Shown: positions 34,311 through 42,954 of the stretch, in pieces
How the letters are laid out: each line of letters starts with the position of its first letter
Position numbering within the stretch: position 1 is the first letter of the stretch
The notes under the pieces: generated by a model
What the model was told of the DNA's origin: nothing
The model's input: the letters and a program-made list of their open reading frames with translations, nothing else
Database searches by the model: none
Position numbers and translations under genes: made by a program
Assembly (NCBI RefSeq): GCF_947301925.1
Contig: NZ_CAMYUE010000005.1
Coordinates: forward strand, 1 to 64,000
Reading direction: 5' to 3'
Source of the DNA: an uncultured Ruminococcus sp.
Lineage (GTDB): Bacteria; Bacillota; Clostridia; Oscillospirales; Ruminococcaceae
Length of the DNA stretch: 64,000 bases

Positions 34311-35132
34311 TCAATCTCTGCTGGTCTTCTGTATCGGTATCCTGACGCGGTACTCGATGTAGTCCTCGTTCTGTATCTTCCGCGAATCTGCGGATATTCC
34401 CGCGGCCTGCATAGTCTCCACGGCTTTGTTTATGGTATTCACGAACATCTTCACATTCTGAAACACTGCCGACCGCTTCTTATAGCTGACTCTGCTTCTG
34501 TTGCTGCCTATAAACTCGTCGATAAGCTTCTCGGAGCGCTCAACATTAAGATTGTTCCTTATGATCTTTTCTAGTATAAAGAGCCTGTCCTCGGCACTTC
34601 CAAGCCTTAGCAGAGCCCTTGCATGGCGCTCTGTAAGTCCGTAGCGGACTATAAGCTCCTTTTCCTTATCCGTAAGCCTGAGAAGTCGAAGTTTGTTAGC
34701 AATGGTGCTCTGGGCTCTGCCAAGCTTTGCAGCGGCGTCCTCCTGGGTCATTCCGTAGTGAGTGAGAAGGCGCTCAATAGCCGCAGCTTCCTCAAAAAAA
34801 GAAAGATCCTGTCGCTGGATATTCTCCACAAGCGCAAGAATTGCCGAGTGTCTGTCGCTTATATCATAAACGATGCAGGGTACAACGCTCAGATCACAGA
34901 GCTTTGCGGCACGAAGCCTCCTCTCCCCTGCTATCAGCTCGTATTTTCCGTCCTTCTTTCGCACGGAAAGCGGCTGGAGAATACCGTTCTGGGCAATTGA
35001 CTCGGCAAGGGCGGTTATATCCTCGCAAAAATCCGTTCTCGGCTGATAAGGGCTGGGGCAGATCTCGTCAACTCCGATCTCAACCACCTTGTTTACAAGC
35101 TTTTCTTTAGTAAAATTCAAAAATCCTGCCAT
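34311..35132 (-). CDS. noc: ParB-family nucleoid occlusion-like protein
   Basis: 273 residues from the ATG at 35132, which has GGAGGT six bases upstream; a further in-frame start at 35249 overlaps the rsmG end and has no such site. The ParB-type core has GERRLRAAKLC and a helix-turn-helix (MTQEDAAAKLGRAQSTIANKLRLL). Position between rsmG and parA matches noc of Bacillus. Its C-terminus is shorter in known function and I cannot see the Noc membrane-binding amphipathic N-terminus directly, although the first residues (GFLNFTKEKL) are compatible with one. Confidence 0.85.
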   Translation of the reverse strand: MAGFLNFTKEKLVNKVVEIGVDEICPSPYQPRTDFCEDITALAESIAQNGILQPLSVRKKDGKYELIAGERRLRAAKLCDLSVVPCIVYDISDRHSAILALVENIQRQDLSFFEEAAAIERLLTHYGMTQEDAAAKLGRAQSTIANKLRLLRLTDKEKELIVRYGLTERHARALLRLGSAEDRLFILEKIIRNNLNVERSEKLIDEFIGSNRSRVSYKKRSAVFQNVKMFVNTINKAVETMQAAGISADSRKIQNEDYIEYRVRIPIQKTSRD

Positions 35133-35195
35133 AATGACCTCCGATGCTTTTTTCTTAATTTTAGCACCTGCGGGAAATAGTTTCCATACAAAAAA

Positions 35196-35225
35196 ATCGC
35201 CATTTTGGAACAAAATGGCGATCCG
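35196..35225 (-). terminator. Terminator of the mnmE-mnmG-rsmG operon
   Basis: On the minus strand ATCGCCATTTTG pairs with CAAAATGGCGAT and is followed by TTTTTTT, about 20 bases after the rsmG stop. Confidence 0.85.
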
Positions 35226-35245
35226 TATGTCATTATACGAGCAGT

Positions 35246-35950
35246 TCAAAGAGTTTTCTTCTTGATCTGACTGCTATTGCGAGGGTATTTTGGCGGAGTC
35301 TGCGATATTTTCTTTACAATGACGATCTTCCTTTTCTCATCAAAAAGGTCGTAATCAACTGTTTTTACGACGGAACCGCCGAGAAGCTGCACCGCATTAT
35401 ATCCAAGGCTTATATCTTCATTGGGTCCCTTCATCGCAATGAAGCTGCCGCCTTTCTTCACGAAAGGAATACACAGCTCGCTGAGAAGCGCCATATTGGC
35501 AACTGCGCGGGCAGTGGCAAAGTCAAAATTCTCCCTGTACTCTGGTTTTTTTGAAACGTCCTCAGCTCTCCCGTGTATGAATTCTGCTTCAATTTCAAGC
35601 CTTTCGCAGAGTTGACGCAGAAAATCTATCCTCTTGTTAAGGCTGTCAAGAAGTGTCAGTTTTATGTCAGGACGGAATATTTTCAGAGGCACAGAAGGAA
35701 ATCCGGCGCCTGTTCCCACATCAATAAATGACGAATTATCGGGGATTTCTGCGTATTTTGTCAGCAGTATACTGTCAATAAAATGCTTTCTGAGTATCTC
35801 CTTCGGCTCTGTTATTGCAGTGAGATTGACATTTTCATTATACTCGACGAGAAAGTCCGAGTATGTCCTTAGCTTGTCATAAACCTCAGCTGTCAATGTC
35901 AGGCCGACAGCTCCGAACTCAGAGCAAGATAGTCCATAATCAGGTATCAT
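35246..35950 (-). CDS. rsmG: 16S rRNA (guanine527-N7)-methyltransferase
   Basis: 234 residues from the ATG at 35950, eight bases after GGGAG; it overlaps the mnmG end by 11 bases. The S-adenosylmethionine loop is FIDVGTGAGFPSVPL, and the RsmG-specific region HIVDSI-like HFIDSILL and FDFATARAVANM follow. It methylates G527 in the ribosome decoding site; loss confers low-level streptomycin resistance in other bacteria. Follows mnmG as in most Firmicutes. Confidence 0.95.
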   Translation of the reverse strand: MIPDYGLSCSEFGAVGLTLTAEVYDKLRTYSDFLVEYNENVNLTAITEPKEILRKHFIDSILLTKYAEIPDNSSFIDVGTGAGFPSVPLKIFRPDIKLTLLDSLNKRIDFLRQLCERLEIEAEFIHGRAEDVSKKPEYRENFDFATARAVANMALLSELCIPFVKKGGSFIAMKGPNEDISLGYNAVQLLGGSVVKTVDYDLFDEKRKIVIVKKISQTPPKYPRNSSQIKKKTL

Positions 35951-37829
35951 GACTTTCTCCCTTCTCATGCATGAGCCAGACAGCAAGCATAGAAATATCG
36001 GCAGGGGATACACCCGAAATTCTTGAAGCCTGTCCGATAGACAGTGGCTTTATTTTATTCAGCTTCTCCACCGCCTCCAGTCTAAGCCCGTAAATAAGGC
36101 TATAATCCATATCGGGCGGCAGCTTCTTGGACTCCATTTTTCTCATCTGCTCGATCTGAGCGAGCTGCTTTTCAATGTATCCCTCATATTTGATCTGAAG
36201 TTCGACCTGCTCGCATACCTCCCACGGAAGCTCCGGGCGGCCGCTGTCAAAAACAGCAAGATCGTTATAATTCAGCTGAGGACGGCGTATAAGATCGGAC
36301 ATTTTGCAGCCAGTGGAAAGAGGAGATGTTCCACATGACTCAAGGTAAACATTAAGCTTCTCAGAGGGAGAAATATTCATCTTTGAAACACGTTCGATCT
36401 CCTCTCTCGTAAGCCGTTCCTTTTCAAGAAGCTTCTCATACCTATCATTTGAGATAAGTCCGATAGCGTGACCAATAGGCGAAAGGCGCTGATCCGCGTT
36501 ATCCTGCCTGAGAATAAGCCTGTACTCGCTTCGGGAAGTCATCATTCTGTATGGATCGGAGCAGCCCTTTGTCACAAGGTCGTCCACGAGAGTGCCGATA
36601 TATGAGCTCGCACGGTCAAGGATCATGGGCTCACGGCCTTTTATCTTCAATGCAGCATTTATGCCTGCCACAAGTCCCTGTGCTCCTGCTTCCTCATAGC
36701 CTGAGCTGCCGTTGAACTGGCCTGCGCCGTAGAGTCCCCCTATATTATTGAATTCAAGAGTAGGGGACAGCTGATTCGGGTTGCAGCAGTCATACTCAAT
36801 GGCGTATGCAGGACGCATTATCTCAACGTCCTCAAGACCGTCTATTGTCCGCAGAAATGCAAGCTGTACATCTTCAGGTAACGATGACGACATTCCCTGC
36901 AAATAGTACTCATCTGTGCTTAATCCCATAGGCTCAACAAAAAGCTGGTGCCGCGGCTTATCTGAAAATCTGACTATCTTGTCCTCTATGGACGGACAGT
37001 ATCTCGGACCCACTCCCTCTATCCTGCCTGAGTACAAAGGCGATCTGTCAAGATTTGCCAGTATTACTTCATGGGTTTTACTGTTTGTATATGTGACATA
37101 ACAGCTTACTTTATTATCAAGTGTCTCCGAATCAGTCTCAAATGAAAAGGGGACTATTTTCTCGTCGCCGTCCTGTCTTTCCATTATATCAAAATTAATA
37201 CTTCTTTTGTTGACTCTGCATGGAGTTCCCGTCTTGAATCTGCGGAGCTCAACTCCATTTTCTTCGAGGCTTTTTGACAAGAATTTACTTGGCAAAGCCG
37301 CGTCAGGACCGCTTTCATATGAAACCTCGCCTATATGTATCTTGCCTTTAAGATATGTACCGGTCGCAATTATTACTGCTTTGACCTTGTATTCCGCTCC
37401 CAGTGAAGTGCGGACTCCTGTTATTTTATTGTCTTCTGTTACTATTTCAGATATTTCAGCCTGCTTCACAAAGAGGTTTTTCTGTTTTTCGCAGACATTT
37501 TTCATGTACTCATGATATCTCACGCGGTCTGCCTGGACTCTCAGACTGTGTACGGCAGGTCCTTTTCCGCGGTTTAGCATACGGCTCTGTATAAAGCAGC
37601 GGTCCGCGGCTTTGCCCATTTCACCGCCCAGAGCGTCTATCTCACGGACAAGATGGCCCTTTGCAGTACCTCCAATTGACGGATTACAGGGCATATTCGC
37701 GATCTGATCCAGTGATATGGTAAACATTACAGTCTTGCAGCCAAGTCTGGCGGCGGCAAGAGCCGCCTCTACGCCTGCGTGGCCAGCGCCCACAACTGCA
37801 ACGTCAAATTCTCCCATTTTATATGTCAA
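35940..37829 (-). CDS. mnmG: tRNA uridine-5-carboxymethylaminomethyl modification enzyme MnmG (GidA)
   Basis: 629 residues, normal length. FAD-binding motif AVVGAGHAGVEAALAAARLG, followed by CNPSIGGTAKGHLVREIDALGG and the C-terminal helical domain ending in LSIGQASRISGVSPADISML. With MnmE it modifies U34 of certain tRNAs. I choose the TTG at 37829, six bases after GGAGGG; the first ATG (37817) is 18 bases from that site. An exact parS lies between it and mnmE. Confidence 0.97.
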   Translation of the reverse strand: MTYKMGEFDVAVVGAGHAGVEAALAAARLGCKTVMFTISLDQIANMPCNPSIGGTAKGHLVREIDALGGEMGKAADRCFIQSRMLNRGKGPAVHSLRVQADRVRYHEYMKNVCEKQKNLFVKQAEISEIVTEDNKITGVRTSLGAEYKVKAVIIATGTYLKGKIHIGEVSYESGPDAALPSKFLSKSLEENGVELRRFKTGTPCRVNKRSINFDIMERQDGDEKIVPFSFETDSETLDNKVSCYVTYTNSKTHEVILANLDRSPLYSGRIEGVGPRYCPSIEDKIVRFSDKPRHQLFVEPMGLSTDEYYLQGMSSSLPEDVQLAFLRTIDGLEDVEIMRPAYAIEYDCCNPNQLSPTLEFNNIGGLYGAGQFNGSSGYEEAGAQGLVAGINAALKIKGREPMILDRASSYIGTLVDDLVTKGCSDPYRMMTSRSEYRLILRQDNADQRLSPIGHAIGLISNDRYEKLLEKERLTREEIERVSKMNISPSEKLNVYLESCGTSPLSTGCKMSDLIRRPQLNYNDLAVFDSGRPELPWEVCEQVELQIKYEGYIEKQLAQIEQMRKMESKKLPPDMDYSLIYGLRLEAVEKLNKIKPLSIGQASRISGVSPADISMLAVWLMHEKGESHDT

Positions 37830-37844
37830 GCTTATCCCTCCCGA

Positions 37845-37860
37845 TGTTTCACGTGAAACA
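37845..37860. promoter_or_regulatory. Exact parS site
   Basis: TGTTTCACGTGAAACA, a perfect 16-bp match to the Bacillus/Clostridia parS consensus, in the mnmE-mnmG spacer. Confidence 0.95.
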
Positions 37861-37862
37861 CT

Positions 37863-39224
37863 TTATTTTCCGACGCAGAAGCGAGAGAATACTTCATCAA
37901 CAACTGCATCCATAACTTTCTTTCCCGTAAGCTGAAGCAAAGATTGCTCGGCCTCATCAATAAGAACATTCACCGCGTCAAGCATTTCACCGATTTCAAG
38001 TGATGAAATAGCACTTTCAATACCTTCAAGTGCATTGTCAATACACTTTTTCTGCCTCTCATTAGCGGCTGTAGCGGTATCAAAATCAGCTTCATTAAGT
38101 TGGAATATCTCCTCTATATGCTTGTGGAGCTCCTGAACACCCCTGTTCTCTTTGGCCGATAAATATACAATATGTTGAATTCTGTCCTTCAGAAGGGAAG
38201 TGTCAATAAGCTGATCCACATCATTTTTGTTGATAACAGCTATAGTGTTACTTTTATTAATTTTATTAATTAAATAAAGATCGTCCTCCGTCAGCGGACA
38301 GCTTCCGTCAAAAACAGCGATCACAAGCTCGGAAGTGGCTATCTTCTTCTCGGCCATCTCCACACCTATACCCTCTATAACATCGTCGGTATCATGGATA
38401 CCAGCGGTATCGGAGAGCCGCAGAGTGATGTCGCCAACGCGGACAGTCTCCTCGATAACGTCACGGGTAGTACCTGCGATCTCGGTAACGATACTCCTCT
38501 CGCAGCCGCTGAGGCAATTGAAAAGGGTGGACTTGCCAACGTTGGGACGTCCGATTATAGCCGTTGCAACTCCCTCACGGAGTATCCTTCCGCTGTCGTA
38601 ATTCTTCACCAGCGAACGCAGCTCATCGCGGACATCGGTAAGCTCAGCAATAAGAGTTTCAGGTCTCACCTCGGGGATATCCTCCTCGGGATAGTCCGCC
38701 CATGCTGCAAGATCTCCCAGTATTTTCAGCAGCTTCTGCGAGCAGCTGTCCGCCTTTCTGAAAGCCGCACCCTCGCGGAGGCTCTCCGCCATTTTAAGCT
38801 CACGCTCACCCTTAGCGGAGATTATATCCATGACTGCCTCAGCCTGGGTCAGGTCAAGCTTTCCGTTGAGATATGCCCTTTTTGTGAACTCGCCTGCCTC
38901 TGCGTTGACAGCTCCGTTTTTCAGAGCCGCGCGGAGAATCTTCCTTGTTACATAGAGACCGCCGTGGCATGAGAGCTCCGCAACATCTTCACCTGTGTAG
39001 CTGTGAGGGGCGCGGAAAACCGTGAGTATGCAGTCGTCAAGGCGTTCATCTCCGTCGTGGGCTATGCCGTATGCGCAGGTATAACCCTCCATATCCGCTA
39101 CCTTTTTGCCGCCGTAAGGGGAGAACACCTTCTCCGCAACAGTGAGGGCTTCCTCGCCGGATATTCGTATGACAGCTATACCTCCCACGGCGTTTGGCGT
39201 AGAAATGGCAGCTATAGTGGACAT
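37863..39224 (-). CDS. mnmE: tRNA modification GTPase MnmE (TrmE)
   Basis: 453 residues. N-terminal tetrahydrofolate-binding domain, helical domain, and inserted GTPase domain with G1 GRPNVGKST, G2 TTRDVIEE, G3 DTAGIHDTDD and G4 NKND. The C-terminus carries the invariant CxGK as CVGK. Works with MnmG on wobble U34. A terminator separates it from the rpmH-to-jag operon. Confidence 0.97.
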   Translation of the reverse strand: MSTIAAISTPNAVGGIAVIRISGEEALTVAEKVFSPYGGKKVADMEGYTCAYGIAHDGDERLDDCILTVFRAPHSYTGEDVAELSCHGGLYVTRKILRAALKNGAVNAEAGEFTKRAYLNGKLDLTQAEAVMDIISAKGERELKMAESLREGAAFRKADSCSQKLLKILGDLAAWADYPEEDIPEVRPETLIAELTDVRDELRSLVKNYDSGRILREGVATAIIGRPNVGKSTLFNCLSGCERSIVTEIAGTTRDVIEETVRVGDITLRLSDTAGIHDTDDVIEGIGVEMAEKKIATSELVIAVFDGSCPLTEDDLYLINKINKSNTIAVINKNDVDQLIDTSLLKDRIQHIVYLSAKENRGVQELHKHIEEIFQLNEADFDTATAANERQKKCIDNALEGIESAISSLEIGEMLDAVNVLIDEAEQSLLQLTGKKVMDAVVDEVFSRFCVGK

Positions 39225-39238
39225 TATATCACTTCCTA

Positions 39239-39266
39239 AAAAAACAACGGCATAAAGCCGTTGTTT
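39239..39266 (-). terminator. Terminator of the rpmH-jag operon
   Basis: Minus strand: ACAACGGC and GCCGTTGT form the stem, followed by a run of seven Ts. Confidence 0.85.
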
Positions 39267-39272
39267 AAGATA

Positions 39273-40355
39273 TTAAAGTTCGATCTTTCCGTAGAGGCCG
39301 CCCTCGATGTTGTCCTCGGGCTTGGGTCTCTTGTAATCCTTTTCAAAGCTTGTTGAGAGGTCAACGCTTCTGCGCTCCATGTTTACCTCTCTGTCGCGGT
39401 TTCTTCTCTCGCCGCCGTTTCTTCTGTCATTTCTTCTTCCGCCGCCGCGGCGATCGTCACGGCGTCCGCCGCTTCTTCTGGGGTTATTGGAAGAAATGAT
39501 TATCTTTCTGTAGGGTTCCTCGCCAACAGAGCGTGAGGAAACGCCCTCAATATTTGAGATAGCAGAGTGGATAACTCTTCTCTCATAGGGATTCATAGGC
39601 TCAAGGGGCTGTGATCTGCCTGTTCTGAGAACTGACTTGGCCACCTTTGCTGCCAGCTGCTCAAGAGTTTCCTTTCTCTTGCTTCTGTAGCCGAGGCAGT
39701 CAATTGTGATCCTGTAGTAATCCTTGTCGCCCTTGTTTGCGATGATAGAGCAGAGATACTGGATAGCGTCGAGGGTCTCGCCGCGTCTGCCGATGATAGT
39801 ACCGTTGTTATTGCTTTCGATGTTGATGACAGCTCCTGTCTCGTTCTGATATACAGTGAACTCTGCGTCAACGTCCATAGCTCTGAGTATGCTTGTGATA
39901 TAGTCCTTAGCCAGCTTTACCTTGGGATTGATGAGAGCCTCGTCCTCGATGAGTGTGAAGTTATCGAGAGAGTAAGCTTCTTCCTCCATCTCCTCGGCAG
40001 CCTCTGCTGCGGGAGCTTCTGTAACGGCGGGCTTTACCTCAGCAGCGGGCTTAGGCTCAGCCTTAGTCTCTGTAGTTACAACAGGCTTCTCATTAACGGG
40101 AGCCTTTACTGCGGGCTTCTCAGCCTCTGCTGCGGGAGCTGTGGTCACGGGCTCTGCCTTGGGAGCGCTGCTCTGTACTGATGAAACGCTGTCAACGGTA
40201 GCCTTTACCTTTGCTTCCTTAGCGCCAAGTCCGAAAAGTCCCTTTTTGCCTTCGTCGATGATCTCGAATCTGATCTCACTGATCTTCCTGCCGAACTTCT
40301 TTGCGGCTAACTCCTTAGCCTCTTCGATGGATCTTGCTGTAAAAATTTCAGTCAT
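39273..40355 (-). CDS. khpB: RNA-binding protein KhpB (Jag/SpoIIIJ-associated) with long insertions
   Basis: 360 residues, longer than the 205-250 usual in Bacillus. The Jag-N domain spans 1-50 (GLFGLGAKEAKV), then an Ala/Glu/Pro/Lys linker (about 55-130), the KH domain (about 145-220 with the GRRGETLD loop, IIGRRGETLDAIQYL), and an R3H domain (about 225-290). A C-terminal tail rich in Arg, Gly, Asp and Asn (RRSGGRRDDRRGGGRRNDRR) follows. It binds RNA and works with KhpA. Its gene follows yidC as in other Firmicutes. Confidence 0.94.
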   Translation of the reverse strand: MTEIFTARSIEEAKELAAKKFGRKISEIRFEIIDEGKKGLFGLGAKEAKVKATVDSVSSVQSSAPKAEPVTTAPAAEAEKPAVKAPVNEKPVVTTETKAEPKPAAEVKPAVTEAPAAEAAEEMEEEAYSLDNFTLIEDEALINPKVKLAKDYITSILRAMDVDAEFTVYQNETGAVINIESNNNGTIIGRRGETLDAIQYLCSIIANKGDKDYYRITIDCLGYRSKRKETLEQLAAKVAKSVLRTGRSQPLEPMNPYERRVIHSAISNIEGVSSRSVGEEPYRKIIISSNNPRRSGGRRDDRRGGGRRNDRRNGGERRNRDREVNMERRSVDLSTSFEKDYKRPKPEDNIEGGLYGKIEL

Positions 40356-40376
40356 ACTTTTACCTCCCTGAGGACA

Positions 40377-41522
40377 TCAGTCCTCATCATTATCATCATC
40401 GTCGTAAGAATCACCGTATTTTTCAGCCATACGCTTTCTTGCTTCCTTGAGCTTGTCGCGGTTCTGCTTGTTCTGTTCGGAACGTGAAATGCCCTTTGCC
40501 TTGCCCGAAGAGGACGAACCGCTGTTCTGCTCATCGAGAGCAGCCTGCTGCTCCATCATTTTCTGCATGAATGATTTCTTATTCGGATGTTTTTCTGCGT
40601 AAATTCTTGCTTTTTCCTTTTCAGCCTCATTTATGACCTTGATGCGCTCGGGAGTAAAGTAGCAGTTAAGCGCAAAGGTAATGAGGAATGAGAATACTGA
40701 TGACCATATCCAGTAGAAGCCGACACCTGCGGGTACCTGGAATGCGAACCATACCGAGAGGAGAGGCATACCGAAGGTAAGGACAGCCATACAGCCGCCG
40801 GGTGTCTGAGCTGCGGGATTAGTCTTCTTCTGGTGGATCTGGCTGTATACCGATACCAGCATCTGAGAGAGACCTGCAAGTATCGGGATAGCTGCGAGGA
40901 TTATCATTTCCTGTGTCCAGCCGCCCTTGGGGTGGAGAGTGGGAGTTTTTCCGAGGTTTGCGCCGAATATAGTGAACTTCTCACCGAATTCGGATACCTT
41001 CGAGAGGAAATTCTCACCCAGGGAAGCATACTTGTCGCTGTGGTCTCTCAGGTTCTCCATAGTGAGGAGCTCGCATCTCAGGTTCTTCATATTGAGATGT
41101 GAATCGCCTGTATTCTCGCCTGCGATGCCTACAGCCTGTTTTATAACGTCCTTGGATATGTTAAGGATATGGGTTATGGGCTTATAGATAACGTCGATAA
41201 CGCCGAAGAGCAGGAACATCTGTATAAACATGGGGAGACATGATCCCATGGGGTTCACGCCCTCCTGCTGATACAGCTTCTGCTGTTCCTCCTGAAGTCT
41301 CTGGGGGTTATTGGCGAAGCTTTTCTTGAGTTTTTCCAGCTTCGGGTTGAGAAGCTGCATTCTTGCGGCGCTCTTCTGTGTCTTGTAGCTGACAGGGAAG
41401 AGCAATACCTTTGTAACAACCGTGAATATGATGATAGCCACGGCATAGTTATTGCAAAACGAGTAAATAAGTCTCATCAGATAGCCGAAAGGCACACCGA
41501 TCAAATCATAAAGTGCGTTCAA
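40377..41522 (-). CDS. yidC: Membrane protein insertase YidC
   Basis: 381 residues. Five predicted membrane helices after a short N-terminus, with the conserved Arg-containing cytoplasmic loop (KTQKSAARMQLLNPKLEKL). The Gram-positive YidC1/SpoIIIJ type would normally have a lipoprotein signal; here no lipobox is visible and the start is a TTG at 41522, preceded by AGAGGG. The C-terminus is charged and Asp-rich (DDDDNDED). It inserts proteins into the membrane with or without SecYEG. Confidence 0.95.
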   Translation of the reverse strand: MNALYDLIGVPFGYLMRLIYSFCNNYAVAIIIFTVVTKVLLFPVSYKTQKSAARMQLLNPKLEKLKKSFANNPQRLQEEQQKLYQQEGVNPMGSCLPMFIQMFLLFGVIDVIYKPITHILNISKDVIKQAVGIAGENTGDSHLNMKNLRCELLTMENLRDHSDKYASLGENFLSKVSEFGEKFTIFGANLGKTPTLHPKGGWTQEMIILAAIPILAGLSQMLVSVYSQIHQKKTNPAAQTPGGCMAVLTFGMPLLSVWFAFQVPAGVGFYWIWSSVFSFLITFALNCYFTPERIKVINEAEKEKARIYAEKHPNKKSFMQKMMEQQAALDEQNSGSSSSGKAKGISRSEQNKQNRDKLKEARKRMAEKYGDSYDDDDNDED

Positions 41523-41534
41523 TATTCATCCCTC

Positions 41535-41822
41535 TTAGTTCTTTTTGTTGTCTTCATCCTCACCGTAATCAGGGTCAATGAAGTTATACTTTTTCACCCT
41601 GAAGGTGAATTTCTCGGGGACATGGTCTATACCGCCCAGTGACCATGGGTTGCAGCGGAGGATCCTCCACACGGCAAGAGCCGAGCCCCGCACAGCGCCG
41701 AAGCGCCTGACAGCTTCCAGAGCATAAGTGCTGCAGGTAGGATAATACTTGCATTTAGGGGGAAAAAGCGGAGATATGAACCTTCTGTAGAACTTTATCA
41801 GTCCCAGAACTATATATCTCAT
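41535..41822 (-). CDS. yidD: Membrane protein insertion efficiency factor YidD
   Basis: 95 residues with the family signature [22 protein letters not shown] and [18 protein letters not shown]. The ATG overlaps the rnpA stop by three bases. YidD is a small membrane-associated protein that assists YidC; the rpmH-rnpA-yidD-yidC order is conserved widely. Confidence 0.95.
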   Translation of the reverse strand: MRYIVLGLIKFYRRFISPLFPPKCKYYPTCSTYALEAVRRFGAVRGSALAVWRILRCNPWSLGGIDHVPEKFTFRVKKYNFIDPDYGEDEDNKKN

Positions 41823-42187
41823 ACGCGCTTTTTACTGCTGTCAAAGCTCCTGAACATCCTGTTGATGTCGGCAGCTCCGTACTTTTCCATATAGCCGCAG
41901 TATTCCTGCGATTTGATCTCACATATGGCAGATCTTGCAACAATGACGATATCCATACCCACAGGCAGCTTTACCTCGCAGTTCCTGTAGGCCAGACGGA
42001 TAAGCCTTTTAGCTCTGTTGCGGCAGACGGCATTGCCCACCTTTTTTCCTGCGGTTATACCGAGGCGATTGAAGGGTCTGCCGTTTGGTCTGACATATAT
42101 GACCGAATATTTTGAAGCGGCATACCTGCCCTTTTTGTACAGGGCGAGGAAGTCCTTATTGTCGTTCAATATTTCCGTATAAAGCAT
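41819..42187 (-). CDS. rnpA: Ribonuclease P protein component
   Basis: 122 residues from the ATG at 42187 (AGGTGCG precedes it). The conserved basic helix is [21 protein letters not shown]. It pairs with the RNase P RNA to mature tRNA 5' ends. A terminator-like hairpin separates it from rpmH. Confidence 0.95.
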   Translation of the reverse strand: MLYTEILNDNKDFLALYKKGRYAASKYSVIYVRPNGRPFNRLGITAGKKVGNAVCRNRAKRLIRLAYRNCEVKLPVGMDIVIVARSAICEIKSQEYCGYMEKYGAADINRMFRSFDSSKKRV

Positions 42188-42212
42188 AATCGCACCTGCA
42201 ATAGCCGTCCTA

Positions 42213-42246
42213 ACAAAAAAGACCACAAAATTAAGATTTTGTGGTC
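42213..42246 (-). terminator. Terminator/attenuator between rpmH and rnpA
   Basis: Minus strand: GACCACAAAAT and ATTTTGTGGTC form a perfect stem followed by TTTTTT. Within the operon it probably lowers rnpA-yidD-yidC-jag expression relative to rpmH. Confidence 0.8.
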
Positions 42247-42253
42247 AGCCTCG

Positions 42254-42388
42254 TCAGTGAGTTAATCTTGCTCTGCCCTTAGATCTTCTACGAGCTAAAA
42301 CCTTTCTGCCGTTCTTAGTAGCCATTCTCTTCATGAAGCCGTGCTCCTTCTTTCTGTGGAGCTTCTTAGGCTGATATGTTCTTTTCAT
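42254..42388 (-). CDS. rpmH: Ribosomal protein L34
   Basis: 44 residues: [20 protein letters not shown] onward to ARLTH, identical in form to bacterial L34 (a tiny, highly basic 50S protein). GGAGG lies 7 bases upstream of the ATG. A strong promoter is at 42492-42520. The first gene leftward from the origin. Confidence 0.98.
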   Translation of the reverse strand: MKRTYQPKKLHRKKEHGFMKRMATKNGRKVLARRRSKGRARLTH

Positions 42389-42491
42389 ATTCAGTGTCCT
42401 CCTCTCTGCAAATTGTATACAAGAGCGTTTTCAGCGCTCTGACTGACGTGATCTACGCGCAGGGACACTTCGCCCTGCATTACACTAAATC

Positions 42492-42520
42492 ATTATATAT
42501 TAAAAAGCCTCTCATGTCAA
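42492..42520 (-). promoter_or_regulatory. Consensus promoter of the rpmH operon
   Basis: Minus strand: perfect TTGACA (42515-42520), 17-bp spacer, perfect TATAAT (42492-42497). Confidence 0.9.
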
Positions 42521-42954
42521 GCAATTCGCAGAATTTTTTTATCGGGGAGACGATTTTCTGTCTTTTTGACAATTTATTCTGAACCAATGAGGCAGAAATT
42601 TCAACACTTTGTCCGATTTTCGCAACAAATCAGCTTCTGATACAAAACAGGACAAAATAGTTGTTTCACTTAAACCATTGTGGAAAAATTCTTATCAACC
42701 GACGGGTTTCAACATTTCAAATCACCATAAAACAAGGTAATGGCATAGTTTTTTCAGAGATTTTAAAGGTGTTTCAACACAGTTTTCAACAATATGTCAA
42801 TTTGTGTGTTGAAAGAGGCCTCATTTTCTATCTCTTAAACAGTGAAATGTGCTTGCTTTTTTTTACCCTTTATGGTATAATTGTCTTATATATTATTAAT
42901 AGGAGAGCACGTCATTTTTTCTCCAACTATACTTACATACATCCGGAGGTTATT
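42521..42954. other. oriC part 1: DnaA-box-like sites between rpmH and dnaA
   Basis: DnaA-box-like 9-mers occur at 42598 (ATTTCAACA), 42706 (GTTTCAACA), 42771 (GTTTCAACA) and 42783 (TTTTCAACA) on the plus strand. TGTGGAAAA (42679-42687) and TGTTGAAAG (42807-42815) are minus-strand copies of TTTTCCACA and CTTTCAACA. They differ from the classic TTATCCACA by one to three bases. Position between divergent rpmH and dnaA is the classic Firmicutes origin. Confidence 0.8.
42853..42881 (+). promoter_or_regulatory. dnaA promoter
   Basis: TTGCTT (42853-42858), 17-bp spacer, TATAAT (42876-42881), about 70 bases before the ATG. Confidence 0.7.
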
